32,013 nucleotides of DNA from Treponema sp. GTDB lineage: Bacteria > Spirochaetota > Spirochaetia > Treponematales > Breznakiellaceae. The notes under the pieces are model-generated. The model was not told where the DNA came from. It was given only the letters and a program-made list of their open reading frames with translations, and made no database searches. A program made the position numbers and the translations under genes. Location: assembly GCA_031265845.1 (NCBI GenBank), contig JAISCC010000003.1:1-32013 (forward strand). The letters run 5' to 3'. Shown one piece after another: positions 8,468-16,260 of the stretch (positions are counted from its first letter, which is position 1; every line of letters begins with the position of its first letter).

Positions 8468-8549
8468 CGGCGGAATCAGACGAGAAGAAAATCCATAGCA
8501 TTGACATGTCCTATCATGGCAATCCCGCTTGTCGTGCCATAGCGTCGTG

Positions 8550-8578
8550 TTGAATCTTTTTTCGCTCTTTGGTATGAT
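8550..8578 (+). promoter_or_regulatory. Strong extended -10 promoter upstream of the poly-C tract
   Basis: TTGAAT (8550-8555), a 17-bp spacer and TATGAT (8573-8578), preceded by TG in the extended -10 position, match a strong sigma-70 promoter. An ATG lies 7 nt behind the -10 box (8586), so the transcript would be leaderless for that frame. It is the only good promoter seen for the TPR lipoprotein gene downstream. Confidence 0.65.
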
Positions 8579-8585
8579 AGCCTCA

Positions 8586-8738
8586 ATGTCATCAAACGTC
8601 CATAAAAACAGTGTCAATCACGCTCCCAGGACGCGGGCGCCGGCCAATCTCGCAGGCGGCGCGGCGCGGTCAAACGCCGCTTCCGTCCGGGAAGCCTTTG
8701 ACAGAATCCCCCCCCCCCCCCCACATCCAATGCAATAA
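8586..8738 (+). CDS. Short leaderless ORF running through a poly-C tract, 50 aa
   Basis: The ORF begins 7 nt behind a strong -10 box, has no recognisable domain, and ends in a run of five prolines encoded by the homopolymer, then His-Pro-Met-Gln and a stop. With 15 Cs the frame closes at 8738. With 16 or 13 Cs it would continue without a stop into the frame of the TPR lipoprotein gene (see findings). It may be a real phase-variable leader peptide or merely transcribed leader; composition alone does not prove that it is coding. Confidence 0.35.
   Translation: MSSNVHKNSVNHAPRTRAPANLAGGAARSNAASVREAFDRIPPPPPHPMQ
8708..8722 (+). repeat. Poly-C homopolymer tract, 15 C
   Basis: Fifteen consecutive C residues. 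Homopolymers of this length slip at replication and are classical phase-variation switches; several treponemal surface-protein genes have poly-G tracts near their promoters. Here the tract lies 130 bp downstream of a strong promoter and about 217 bp upstream of the lipoprotein start. Confidence 0.9.
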
Positions 8739-8938
8739 CGCCAGCGCATAGTGCTGGAGGCGGATCACCGCCTTACGCCGCGCGGGGAAACGCTGGTTTC
8801 TCACATTCCTCAAACAAAGCGGCGATGGGTCCATCATATTCAGCGGAACGCCCAGCGCGTCCCGCCATGTATATAAAAGCGCCCGCCGGGCGCGGCGATA
8901 TAACGCCAACTATGGCAAAGTCCTTTAAGGAGAAAATG

Positions 8939-10375
8939 ATGAGAAAAAGATGTATTCAAGCGGTTTTTACCGCAATGGCGGTTATAACCGCCTTGACGGG
9001 TTGCGCGGGAACGCCCGCGCAGACGGACACAGAGGACGGTCTTTCCCTGAATGCTGGCATCGCGCAGATAGCGCAAGAAATTGAGCGGGGACTCCCCTCG
9101 GGAACCCGCGTCGCGGTGGTGAACCTTGAGTCCCCCTCCGCGCGGTTCAGCGACTTTGTGCTGGAGGAACTCCAGGGCTATCTGATAGGCGGCAAGAAAC
9201 TTGTGGTAACGGAACGTTCCAAGCTGGAACTGCTGCGGAACGAACTGACCTTCCAGATGTCCGGCGATGTGAGCGACGAAAGCGCGGTGTCCATAGGCCG
9301 GTGGCTGGGGGCGCAGGTGATAATCACCGGGAGCCTGACCGACATGGGCGGGGCGTACCGTTGCCGCTTTAACGCCATCGACATAGAGACGGCGGTGCGG
9401 CGGGTTTCCCCGGCGGTGACAATAGGGAACGACCGTACCGTCGCCTACATGCTGCCCGCCAGCGCCGCTCCGCCGCCCGCACAAGTTCCGCCAAAGCCTG
9501 ATCCTTCGCTTGTGGCGGCGTACTTTAATTCCGGTTTCGCCCACTACGAGGCGGGGCGGTATACGGAAGCCGTCGCGGACTTCACCCGCGCCCTTGCGGT
9601 AACGCAGAATGACGAAGCCTCCCTGCGCTACCGGGCGTTGTCGTATTACTACCTCAAGGACTATGACCGGACGATTACGGACATGAGCCGTTTGATACAG
9701 ATGAATTCGGGCAATGAGGAAAGCTACCTCACGCGGGGCGCCGCCTATGGTAAAAAAGGGGAGTATGACAAAGAAATAGCGGACTACAACCAGGCCCTGC
9801 GGCTTAACCCCGATTTCGCTGAGGCGTACAATAACCGGAGCGCCGCCTATGGCGGCAAAGGGGAGTATGACAGAGCCATCGCGGACTGCAACCAGGCGTT
9901 GCGGCTCAACCCCAATTACGCTGAGCCGTACCTTAACCGGGGCAACGCCTACGATTACAAAGGGGAGCATGACCGGGCCATAGCCGATTTCAACCAGGCG
10001 TTGCGGCTCAACCCCAATTACACTGAGGCGTACTATAACCGGGGCAACGCTTACAACGACAAAGGGGAGTATGACCGGGCTATAGCGGACTACAATCAGG
10101 CGTTGCGGCTCAACCCCAATTTTGCTGAGGCGTACAATAACAGGGGCAACGCCTACGTACGCAAAGGGGAGTATGACCGGGCCATAGCGGACTACACCCA
10201 AGCCCTGCGGCTCAACTCCAATTTTGCTGAGGCGTACACTAACCGGGGCGTAGCCTACGCTATGAAAGAGGATTACGCCCGCGCCCGCACGGATTGGGAG
10301 AAGGCGTTGCAACTCAATCCAAATGACTTCGATACGTGGAATAACCTTGAAGTCCTGCGGGGCATGGGCTATTAA
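8939..10375 (+). CDS. TPR-repeat lipoprotein with an N-terminal CsgG/LpoB-like domain, 478 aa
   Basis: The signal peptide ends in the lipobox ALTGC (Cys22), so the mature protein should be lipid-anchored. Residues about 45-165 (GTRVAVVNLES..., FVLEELQGYLIGGKKLVVTERSKLELLRNEL, LGAQVIITGSLTD) match the CsgG/FlgO/LpoB-like fold of envelope lipoproteins. About 185-470 is a run of eight 34-residue tetratricopeptide repeats; units 3 to 8 are nearly identical (AEAYNNRGNAY..KGEYDRAIADYNQALRLNPN). TPRs bind proteins, so an envelope scaffold role is likely. The start is ATG 8939, 6 nt after AAGGAG (8927-8932); the open frame extends upstream without a stop as far as the poly-C tract. Partner unknown. 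Confidence 0.85.
   Translation: MRKRCIQAVFTAMAVITALTGCAGTPAQTDTEDGLSLNAGIAQIAQEIERGLPSGTRVAVVNLESPSARFSDFVLEELQGYLIGGKKLVVTERSKLELLRNELTFQMSGDVSDESAVSIGRWLGAQVIITGSLTDMGGAYRCRFNAIDIETAVRRVSPAVTIGNDRTVAYMLPASAAPPPAQVPPKPDPSLVAAYFNSGFAHYEAGRYTEAVADFTRALAVTQNDEASLRYRALSYYYLKDYDRTITDMSRLIQMNSGNEESYLTRGAAYGKKGEYDKEIADYNQALRLNPDFAEAYNNRSAAYGGKGEYDRAIADCNQALRLNPNYAEPYLNRGNAYDYKGEHDRAIADFNQALRLNPNYTEAYYNRGNAYNDKGEYDRAIADYNQALRLNPNFAEAYNNRGNAYVRKGEYDRAIADYTQALRLNSNFAEAYTNRGVAYAMKEDYARARTDWEKALQLNPNDFDTWNNLEVLRGMGY
9716..10327 (+). repeat. Six tandem 102-bp repeats encoding TPR units
   Basis: TPR units 3 to 8 of the lipoprotein start at 9716, 9818, 9920, 10022, 10124 and 10226, exactly 102 bp apart, and share long nearly identical DNA blocks such as GCGTTGCGGCTCAACCCCAA. 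This implies recent expansion by duplication, so copy number may vary between strains without breaking the frame. Confidence 0.9.
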
Positions 10376-10384
10376 GGAGGCGGG

Positions 10385-10451
10385 CTCAAGAACGGCGCCG
10401 CCGTTCTTGAGCTTCGGGGTTTTGCGCGGACAGCGCAAAACCCCGTCTTTT
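10385..10451 (+). terminator. Tandem hairpins after the lipoprotein gene, the second a likely terminator
   Basis: The first hairpin has an 11-bp perfect stem (CTCAAGAACGG, 10385-10395 with 10401-10411). The second has a 13-bp perfect stem (CGGGGTTTTGCGC, 10415-10427 with 10433-10445) and is followed by TCTTTT. The second has the terminator form. Confidence 0.7.
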
Positions 10452-10561
10452 AGAACGCGCCGCCCGTTCCGGCGGCTGGCTGTGACGGAACGGCGAACAG
10501 GCGAATGTCCTGAAACACATTCAACAGCGTCCCCGCGCAAAAAGGCGCGGCGGGACAAAAG

Positions 10562-10583
10562 GCGGGGGGCGTACGCCCCCCGC
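10562..10583. repeat. 22-bp perfect palindrome upstream of the HU-like gene
   Basis: GCGGGGGGCGT is followed at once by its exact reverse complement, with no spacer. The site ends 34 nt before the ATG of the HU-like gene. It could be a protein-binding site or the tip of a cruciform; no promoter boxes were found at a fitting distance. Confidence 0.65.
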
Positions 10584-10617
10584 TTATAGGTCACTTTCAT
10601 TTGCAAGGAGCAATATC

Positions 10618-11328
10618 ATGTTAGAATACACATTGGAAGACAACGAACTCACCGACAAGCCGGGCGACTACCGCGCCCAGGTGATCAACGTCACCTCGTA
10701 CACCCAAAACGACATCGCGGACCGCATTATGAAAATCGGCGCGGGACTCACCCGCTCGGATGTCGCGTCCGTCCTTGAAGCCGAGAAACAGGTCGTCGCA
10801 GACATCATCGCCGAGGGCGGCGCGGTCAACACCGAGCTGTTCAACGCCTTCCCCAGCGTGTCCGGCGTCTTCGACGCCCTGGACGAAGCCTTTGATCACG
10901 CGAAGCACAAGGTCAAGATCAACCTGCATCCGGGCGTGGTCCTGCGCTCCGCGATTGCGTCGGTGAAAACCAAAAAAATAGCCGCCGTCGTAACCGGAAC
11001 AGTCATCACCTCAGTGACAGACCTTAAGACCGGCTCGGTCAACGGGAGCCTCACCCCCGGACGGGACGCGAAGCTCTCCGGCTCAAAGCTGAAGATAGCC
11101 GGAGACAAGCCTGAAATCGGCTTGTATTTCGTACCCGCAGGCGGCGGCGCGGAGGCGAAGGTCGACCCCTCGGACATCGTGGTGAACAACCCATCCGAAG
11201 TCATCGCCGTGATTCCGCCCCTGTCCGCCGGTGCCTACCGCGTACGCATAATAACGCAATACTCTTCCGGCAAAAATCTAAAAAACCCCAATACCTTCAC
11301 CTTTGACAAAGACCTAACCGTTTCTTAA
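10618..11328 (+). CDS. HU-like DNA-binding protein with a DUF4469-type C-terminal domain, 236 aa
   Basis: Residues 1-125 resemble the HU/IHF-like domain of the Bacteroidetes/spirochete group (YRAQVINVTSYTQNDIADRIMKIGAGLTRSDVASVLEAEKQVVADIIAEGGAVNTELFNAFPSVSGVF..., with LHPGVVLRSAI), where the helical base and DNA-binding arm can be followed. Residues about 135-236 (GSVNGSLTPGRDAKLSGSKLKIAGDKPEIGLYFVP, ending in NPNTFTFDKDLTV) match the DUF4469 domain that follows it in these proteins. The expected role is DNA binding or nucleoid architecture; no signal peptide is present. AAGGAG lies just upstream of the ATG. The gene sits between a 22-bp palindrome and a four-copy palindrome array, so a link to these sites is possible but unproven. 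Confidence 0.8.
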   Translation: MLEYTLEDNELTDKPGDYRAQVINVTSYTQNDIADRIMKIGAGLTRSDVASVLEAEKQVVADIIAEGGAVNTELFNAFPSVSGVFDALDEAFDHAKHKVKINLHPGVVLRSAIASVKTKKIAAVVTGTVITSVTDLKTGSVNGSLTPGRDAKLSGSKLKIAGDKPEIGLYFVPAGGGAEAKVDPSDIVVNNPSEVIAVIPPLSAGAYRVRIITQYSSGKNLKNPNTFTFDKDLTVS

Positions 11329-11331
11329 TGC

Positions 11332-11417
11332 GTGAGAGCCGCTCTCACCCACTGGTGAGAGGTGTTCTCACCTATGCGTGAGAGAGACTCTCACCCACTG
11401 GTGAGAGCGGCTCTCAC
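11332..11417. repeat. Four tandem 17-bp palindromes with an exact 23-bp period
   Basis: Units at 11332, 11355, 11378 and 11401 each read GTGAGAG-N3-CTCTCAC; unit 2 has one G-U-compatible change. Centres are CCG, GTG, AGA and CGG; linkers are CCACTG, CTATGC and CCACTG. Unit 4 is the exact reverse complement of unit 1. The array follows the HU-like stop codon directly and has no T run, so it is not an ordinary terminator. The remaining bases to the next promoter (11418-11577) show nothing else. Confidence 0.85.
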
Positions 11418-11577
11418 GTCGTCGCCGCCGACAACCGGCCAAGCGGCGGGTTCGCTTTTCGCGGATGATACACACGAGGCGCCGCTTTCCCGAAAACCTT
11501 GATGATTGAGAAGTATGCGCGATAGCGGCGCCGTTATGTTCCGGCTCGCCCCGCGCCGCTGCGCGCGTCCCGCCCAC

Positions 11578-11606
11578 TTGCCTCATTTTTAAAAATTTGC
11601 TATGAT
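11578..11606 (+). promoter_or_regulatory. Promoter of the oadGAB operon
   Basis: TTGCCT (11578-11583), a 17-bp spacer and TATGAT (11601-11606) with TG at the extended -10 position. It lies 30 nt upstream of the oadG ATG, which has a GAGGGGG ribosome binding site. Confidence 0.65.
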
Positions 11607-11636
11607 AACGCCATATTTTACAGAGGGGGATACGCC

Positions 11637-11894
11637 ATGACCATTGGTCAGATGTTCGAGCAAAGCGGGATACTAACCCTGCTTGGCATGGCAACCGTGT
11701 TTGGTTTTTTGATAATTCTTGTCATTAGCATAACATGCGTTGGAAAAATAATTCACACTTTAGGTTTAGATAAGGAAGAGCGGGCGGGTCAAAAGCCGAA
11801 GGCTCAATCGAAGACTTCATCAACCGCCGCCGTTGATGCGACTGTCGCCGCTGTCATCACTTCATCGGTCACCGAATATCGTAAAACACACTAA
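11637..11894 (+). CDS. oadG: Na+-pump decarboxylase gamma subunit
   Basis: A small (85 aa) protein with one membrane segment (about 13-37, LTLLGMATVFGFLIILVISITCVGKI) followed by a Lys/Ala/Thr-rich tail, which is the layout of the gamma subunit that holds the carboxyltransferase to the membrane subunit in oxaloacetate or methylmalonyl-CoA decarboxylase pumps. The GMATVFGFLIILV pattern is typical of OadG_gamma. It lies directly before the alpha and beta subunit genes, and the next start is 18 nt after its stop. Confidence 0.85.
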   Translation: MTIGQMFEQSGILTLLGMATVFGFLIILVISITCVGKIIHTLGLDKEERAGQKPKAQSKTSSTAAVDATVAAVITSSVTEYRKTH

Positions 11895-11912
11895 GAACAA
11901 GGAGGATTTTTT

Positions 11913-13661
11913 ATGGCTAACATTAAACTTACTGATTTGGCGCTCAGGGACGCCCATCAATCCCTGTTTGCGACCCGTATGGTTACGGCGGATATGCTTC
12001 CTATTTGCGATAAACTCGACAAAGTGGGTTACTTTGCGCTTGAAGCTTGGGGCGGCGCGACGTTTGACACCGCGATGCGCTTTCTGAATGAAGATCCGTG
12101 GGAGCGGCTCCGCAAACTCAAAGCGGCCCTTCCCAATACTCCGATCATGATGTTGTTGCGCGGTCAGAACCTGCTGGGCTACCGGCACTACGCGGATGAT
12201 GTGGTGACAAAATTCGTTGAAGCCGCCGCGAAGAACGGCGTTGAGATTTTCCGTATTTTTGACGCCTTAAACGACCCCAGAAATTTCAAAACCGCCACCG
12301 AAGCCGCCAAGAAAACCGGCAAACACATTCAGGCGGCCATTTCCTACGCGACCACTCCCTTTCACACCCGTGAAAAGTATGTGGAGCTTGCCAAAGAATA
12401 TGAAAAAATCGGCGCAAACAGCCTTGCGATAAAAGATATGGCCGGACTTCTGAAACCCTACGAGGCGTATGAGCTTGTCAAAGCCCTCAAGAAAGCGATT
12501 TCCATTCCGATAGAGATTCACTCCCATTCAACAACCGGCATGTCTGTGGCGACGCTGGTCAAAGCCGCCGAAGCGGGCGCGGAAATCCTTGACACGGTCA
12601 TTTCCCCTCTCGCTATGGGAACAAGCCACAGCCCCACGGAAACCATGGTTGAAATTTTCAAAGGCGCCGAATACGACACCGGACTTGACACGAACCTGCT
12701 TCTTGAGATCGCCGCGTATTTCCGCGAAGTCAAGAAGAGCTACAAAAAATTCGAATCCGGCTTCCTGGGCGCGGACACCCGCATCCTTGTGTCTCAAGTG
12801 CCGGGCGGCATGCTCTCCAACATGGAGGGACAGCTTAAAGAGCAGGGCGCCCTGAACAAAATGGACGACGTGCTTAAAGAAATCCCCCTTGTGCAGAAGG
12901 ACTTCGGGTATCCGTCGCTGGTGACGCCCACGAGCCAGATTGTGGGAACCCAGGCTGTTCTCAACGTGTTGCAGGGCAGGTATGCGACCCTCACCGCCGA
13001 ATCAAAAGACCTTTTGGCCGGCAAATACGGCGCATGTCCCGCTCCCAAAAACCCCGATTTGGTGAAAAAAGCCCTCGAAGCCCTCAAGCTCGAAAAGGAA
13101 GTCGCGCATCGTCCGGCCGACGATATTCCGGCGGAATATGAAAAGCTCGAAGCGGAAGTCAAAAAACTCCTCGCCACCGACGCGCCTTCTGTGGAGGATG
13201 TGCTTTCCTACGCCATGTTCCCAAAGATCGCGCCGGATTTCTTCAAAAAACGCCCGCAAGGTCCGGTGGTCTTCACACCGGAGCCGGACGCTCCGGCGTC
13301 GGCGGTTTCATCAGGCAAGAACGAGGCGGCGAAGTACGTGGTCAACGTGAACGGCGTGAACTACAACGTAGTGGTGGCGCCCGCAGGGACTGTCATTACG
13401 GCTCCAGCAGGCGCGGTAGACGCGGCTCCTGCGGCGGCTCCGTCAGGCGGCGGAACCGTTATACCCGCGCCGGTAGCCGGCACCGTCATCCGCTATGCGG
13501 TTGACGAGGGGGCGCAAGTCGTTTCCGGCGAGACGGTGATCATCATTGAGTCCATGAAGATGGAACTGGAAATAAAGGCGACCGCAGGCGGAAAGGTTCG
13601 CTTCCTTGTGCCCACGGGAACCAAAGTGGCGGCGCAACAGCCTGTGGCTGAAATCGGATGA
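11913..13661 (+). CDS. oadA: Oxaloacetate decarboxylase alpha subunit, biotin carboxyltransferase
   Basis: Takes the carboxyl group from the carboxyl donor, probably oxaloacetate, onto biotin in the cytoplasm. The 582-aa protein has the full order: a carboxyltransferase barrel (about 1-275) with [26 protein letters not shown], the catalytic lysine segment [10 protein letters not shown] and the metal ligands EIHSHSTTG; a PYC/OADA conserved domain (about 295-460); an Ala/Pro-rich linker; and a biotinyl domain with ESMKM, where the biotinylated lysine is about residue 549. AAGGAGG precedes the ATG by 7 nt. The stop overlaps the first candidate start of oadB. Confidence 0.95.
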   Translation: MANIKLTDLALRDAHQSLFATRMVTADMLPICDKLDKVGYFALEAWGGATFDTAMRFLNEDPWERLRKLKAALPNTPIMMLLRGQNLLGYRHYADDVVTKFVEAAAKNGVEIFRIFDALNDPRNFKTATEAAKKTGKHIQAAISYATTPFHTREKYVELAKEYEKIGANSLAIKDMAGLLKPYEAYELVKALKKAISIPIEIHSHSTTGMSVATLVKAAEAGAEILDTVISPLAMGTSHSPTETMVEIFKGAEYDTGLDTNLLLEIAAYFREVKKSYKKFESGFLGADTRILVSQVPGGMLSNMEGQLKEQGALNKMDDVLKEIPLVQKDFGYPSLVTPTSQIVGTQAVLNVLQGRYATLTAESKDLLAGKYGACPAPKNPDLVKKALEALKLEKEVAHRPADDIPAEYEKLEAEVKKLLATDAPSVEDVLSYAMFPKIAPDFFKKRPQGPVVFTPEPDAPASAVSSGKNEAAKYVVNVNGVNYNVVVAPAGTVITAPAGAVDAAPAAAPSGGGTVIPAPVAGTVIRYAVDEGAQVVSGETVIIIESMKMELEIKATAGGKVRFLVPTGTKVAAQQPVAEIG

Positions 13662-15085
13662 GGAACAATATGTCGCAACTTAACCACAAAAAAGACCCTG
13701 TTTTTATCACGAAGCTCTGCCTTGTTTTGCTCGCGGGAGCTTTCATTTTCTCTTTCATGTCCAATGTCTTTGCGCAGGACAGCGCTCCGGCAAGGGAATA
13801 CGCTTCCATCCTCAATCCTGACGGGATCATTGAGGGCAGCGAAAACATCCCCACGATTACCTTGGGCGGATTTCTGGGCCAGCTTGCAGAAACAACGGGC
13901 ATATTTGCGTTTATCAACAATATGAAAGACGCGGTGACGCCTGCCGGGCTTCCCATACAAGTTCCGGGCTGGCAGGAGCTTCTCATGCTCATCGTCGGCT
14001 TTATCGTCATATACCTGGGCGCGGCCAAAGGCTTTGAACCATTGTTGCTCATCCCCATTGGATTCGGCATTGTGTTCGTCAATGTGCCGCTCGCCGGCAT
14101 GGGGGAGGCCGGACGCCTCATCGTGGAAGAAGGTGTCCGCGAGAATCAAGGCTTTCTGGACGTTATATACAAAGCCGGCGTGGGCAACGAGTTCTTTCCC
14201 CTGATCATCTTTATGGGCATAGGCGCAATGACGGACTTTGGTCCGCTTATCGCCAACCCCAAAACCGCCCTGCTCGGCGCGGCCGCCCAGTTCGGCGTTT
14301 TTGGCACGCTTTTCGCCATCACCGCGATGAATCTCATTCCGGGCGTTGACTTTAACATGCTGGAAGCCTGCGCCGCGGCTATTATCGGCGGCGCGGACGG
14401 TCCTACGACGATCTACATCGCCGCAAAACTGGCGCCCCAGCTTTTGGCGACCGTCGCGGTTGCGGCCTACTCCTACATGGCGCTTGTGCCGGTGATTCAG
14501 CCGCCTATTATGCGGGCGTTGACTACCAAGAAAGAAAAACTCATCAAGATGAAACAACTCCGCGATGTCCCCAAAGTGGAAAAGATACTGTTCCCCATGG
14601 TGGTGTTTGTGCTGTCCGTGCTTTTCATTCCGTCTGCGGCGCCGCTCATCGGCTGCCTCATGTTCGGCAACTTTCTCAGGGAAACCGGCGTTGTCGACAG
14701 GCTTTCCAATACGCTCCAGAACGAGCTTATGAACATTGTTACGATTTTCCTCTCCCTGGGCGTGGGAAGCCAAATGACCCCTGAAAAATTCCTCAACCCC
14801 CGGTCGCTGTCTATTGTTGTGATTGGTCTGGTGGCTTTCGCCGTCGCAACCACCAGCGGCGTTCTTGTGGCGAAGTTTATGAATCTCTTCCTCAAGGAGA
14901 AGATAAACCCGCTTATCGGTTCGGCAGGCGTGTCTGCGGTGCCTATGGCCGCCCGTGTTTCCAACAGGGTCGGGCTTGAATCCGATCCCGGCAACTTCCT
15001 GCTCATGCACGCCATGGGTCCGAATGTCGCCGGCGTCATCGGCACGGCTATTGCCGCCGGCGTTATGATTGCGACGTACGGCTGA
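13658..15085 (+). CDS. oadB: Oxaloacetate decarboxylase beta subunit, Na+ pump
   Basis: The membrane subunit decarboxylates carboxybiotin and exports Na+, conserving energy as a sodium gradient. The 475-aa product is highly hydrophobic and carries the family segments [56 protein letters not shown] and [18 protein letters not shown]. The N-terminus has an extra hydrophobic segment followed by about 30 polar residues ([14 protein letters not shown]). The frame opens at ATG 13658, overlapping the oadA stop; ATG 13670 has GAGGA 5 nt upstream and may be the real start. A hairpin follows. Confidence 0.94.
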   Translation: MRNNMSQLNHKKDPVFITKLCLVLLAGAFIFSFMSNVFAQDSAPAREYASILNPDGIIEGSENIPTITLGGFLGQLAETTGIFAFINNMKDAVTPAGLPIQVPGWQELLMLIVGFIVIYLGAAKGFEPLLLIPIGFGIVFVNVPLAGMGEAGRLIVEEGVRENQGFLDVIYKAGVGNEFFPLIIFMGIGAMTDFGPLIANPKTALLGAAAQFGVFGTLFAITAMNLIPGVDFNMLEACAAAIIGGADGPTTIYIAAKLAPQLLATVAVAAYSYMALVPVIQPPIMRALTTKKEKLIKMKQLRDVPKVEKILFPMVVFVLSVLFIPSAAPLIGCLMFGNFLRETGVVDRLSNTLQNELMNIVTIFLSLGVGSQMTPEKFLNPRSLSIVVIGLVAFAVATTSGVLVAKFMNLFLKEKINPLIGSAGVSAVPMAARVSNRVGLESDPGNFLLMHAMGPNVAGVIGTAIAAGVMIATYG

Positions 15086-15091
15086 TATTTG

Positions 15092-15120
15092 AAAACGGCG
15101 GAGAGTTTCCCCGCCGTTTT
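15092..15120 (+). terminator. Terminator of the oadGAB operon
   Basis: AAAACGGCGG / CCGCCGTTTT, a perfect 10-bp stem with a 9-nt loop, begins 7 nt after the oadB stop. The T stretch is within the stem and is short beyond it, so efficiency is uncertain. Confidence 0.75.
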
Positions 15121-15277
15121 ATTGGAAAGCGTGGATGCAAGAAGCCGCCTTCCAGGGTCGCTTCTTGCCGGCGCATAGTTGGCGGGGAAACGTGAAGCCG
15201 CGCAGTATTGCCAATTCCCTATCCAACAAATCCCGCGCTTTACAATGCGCCCCAAAAGGCGCGTTTTGAGCAGTTTA

Positions 15278-15405
15278 TTAATGGAGACATCTAAAAACTA
15301 AAGTTTTTGGACGCCTTCTCCACCATGAGAGAAAATAATGAATTTGCAATTTTCTCCGAGGCGTTTCCAAAACCCAACCGGAGTTTTTAGAGACGCCCTA
15401 ATTAA
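15278..15405. mobile_element. MITE-like imperfect long inverted repeat, about 128 bp
   Basis: The two ends mirror each other: TTAATGGAGACATCTAAAAACT at the left corresponds to TTAG...GTCTCTAAAAACT read from the right. Inside, TTTTTGGACGCCT pairs with AGGCGTTTCCAAAA, and GAGAAAAT pairs with ATTTTCTC around a 12-nt centre, so almost the whole element could fold into one hairpin. TTAA-like ends and no coding capacity suggest a miniature inverted-repeat element. It lies directly before the ribosome binding site of the next gene. Bases 15121-15277 hold smaller hairpins only (GCAAGAAGC / GCTTCTTGC). Confidence 0.5.
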
Positions 15406-15423
15406 AATAGAGGAGTTTTCCAC

Positions 15424-16254
15424 ATGGCGATTATTACCATTTCCCGTGAACTTGCGGCGTTGGGCGATGAAATAGCGTCCGAATTGGCGAAAAAACTTAA
15501 CTACCGGCTTGTGGACAAGAACACGCTGGAACAGAAGATCAAATCCTATGGAGTTGACGGCGCCATGCTGAAAAAATATGACGAACGGAAACCCCCGCTG
15601 TGGGCGTCTCTGTCTCAGGACAGGGACAATTACCTTCACTTTCTTAAAACCTCCCAGCTTGCCGAAGCCAAGCTGGGAAACGCCGTGTTTGTCGGCAGAG
15701 GAGCGAGCGCCATTTTCAAGGACATACCGGGTGTTTTGTCAATTTTTCTGGTTGCGACGCCGGAAATCCGCGTTGAGCGGGTGAAGAGCTATTTTCACTG
15801 CGATGAGAAAAAAGCGAAAGGAATCATAGAAAAGAGCGATAACGACAGAATCGGCTTTTACCATTATTTCTTTGATATGGATTGGAGGGCGCCGGAAAAT
15901 TACCTTTTAACCTTGAACACGGGGCGTACGCATCCTTTGGTTTGTACGGAAATAATAAAGCGACTGGCGGATTATCATATCACCGAAGAAACGCAAGCCT
16001 TGCATGAAATGCGCATCAAAGACGCCACGCTGGCCCAGGAGATCAAGCATTTCATCCTATATGAAAAAGAGGCGCCGGTTCATTTCCTTGATGTTGTTGT
16101 TTCCGGGGATAAAATCGTACTGTACGGCGTCGCCAATTCCCAAGCGCTGGTTGACGCGGCGATGTCGGCGGCGATAGAAAAGGCGATGGGATATTCTTCC
16201 CTTACAGTGATATCTGAAATACAAGTGGTGCAGGAATACAGCATCGTTCCGTAA
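15424..16254 (+). CDS. Cytidylate-kinase-like protein with a BON-like C-terminus, 276 aa
   Basis: Residues 1-195 follow the cytidylate-kinase-like family (Cytidylate_kin_2): ITISRE at the start, LVDKNTLEQKI, a conserved NAVFVGRGASAIFKDIPGVLSIFLVATPEIRVERV core, then RIGFYHYFFDMDWRAPENYLLTLNTG. The nucleotide-binding loop, usually GSGGREIA in this family, reads LAALGDEIA, so the Gly-rich loop is eroded and kinase activity is doubtful. Residues about 200-276 (FLDVVVSGDKIVLYGVANSQALVDAAMSAAIEKAMGYSSLTVISEIQVVQ) have the pattern of a BON domain. GAGGAG precedes the ATG. trmB starts 6 nt after the stop, so the two are probably co-transcribed. Confidence 0.75.
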   Translation: MAIITISRELAALGDEIASELAKKLNYRLVDKNTLEQKIKSYGVDGAMLKKYDERKPPLWASLSQDRDNYLHFLKTSQLAEAKLGNAVFVGRGASAIFKDIPGVLSIFLVATPEIRVERVKSYFHCDEKKAKGIIEKSDNDRIGFYHYFFDMDWRAPENYLLTLNTGRTHPLVCTEIIKRLADYHITEETQALHEMRIKDATLAQEIKHFILYEKEAPVHFLDVVVSGDKIVLYGVANSQALVDAAMSAAIEKAMGYSSLTVISEIQVVQEYSIVP

Positions 16255-16260
16255 TTCGCT

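Noticed and set aside
8840-10606. A 588-codon open frame on the minus strand across the TPR lipoprotein gene
   Set aside because: It mirrors the tandem TPR coding repeats on the other strand; the product shows antisense repeats (VRLSKIGVEPQ), no ribosome binding site and no known domain, while the plus strand has a lipobox and real TPRs.
11332-11417. The palindrome array as a CRISPR array
   Set aside because: Units are 17 bp with 6-bp linkers, far too short for repeats and spacers, and no cas gene is present.
13493-15010. A 505-codon minus-strand open frame opposite oadA and oadB
   Set aside because: The product is His/Asp/Arg-rich without domain pattern; the plus strand encodes complete OadB and the biotinyl domain of OadA.
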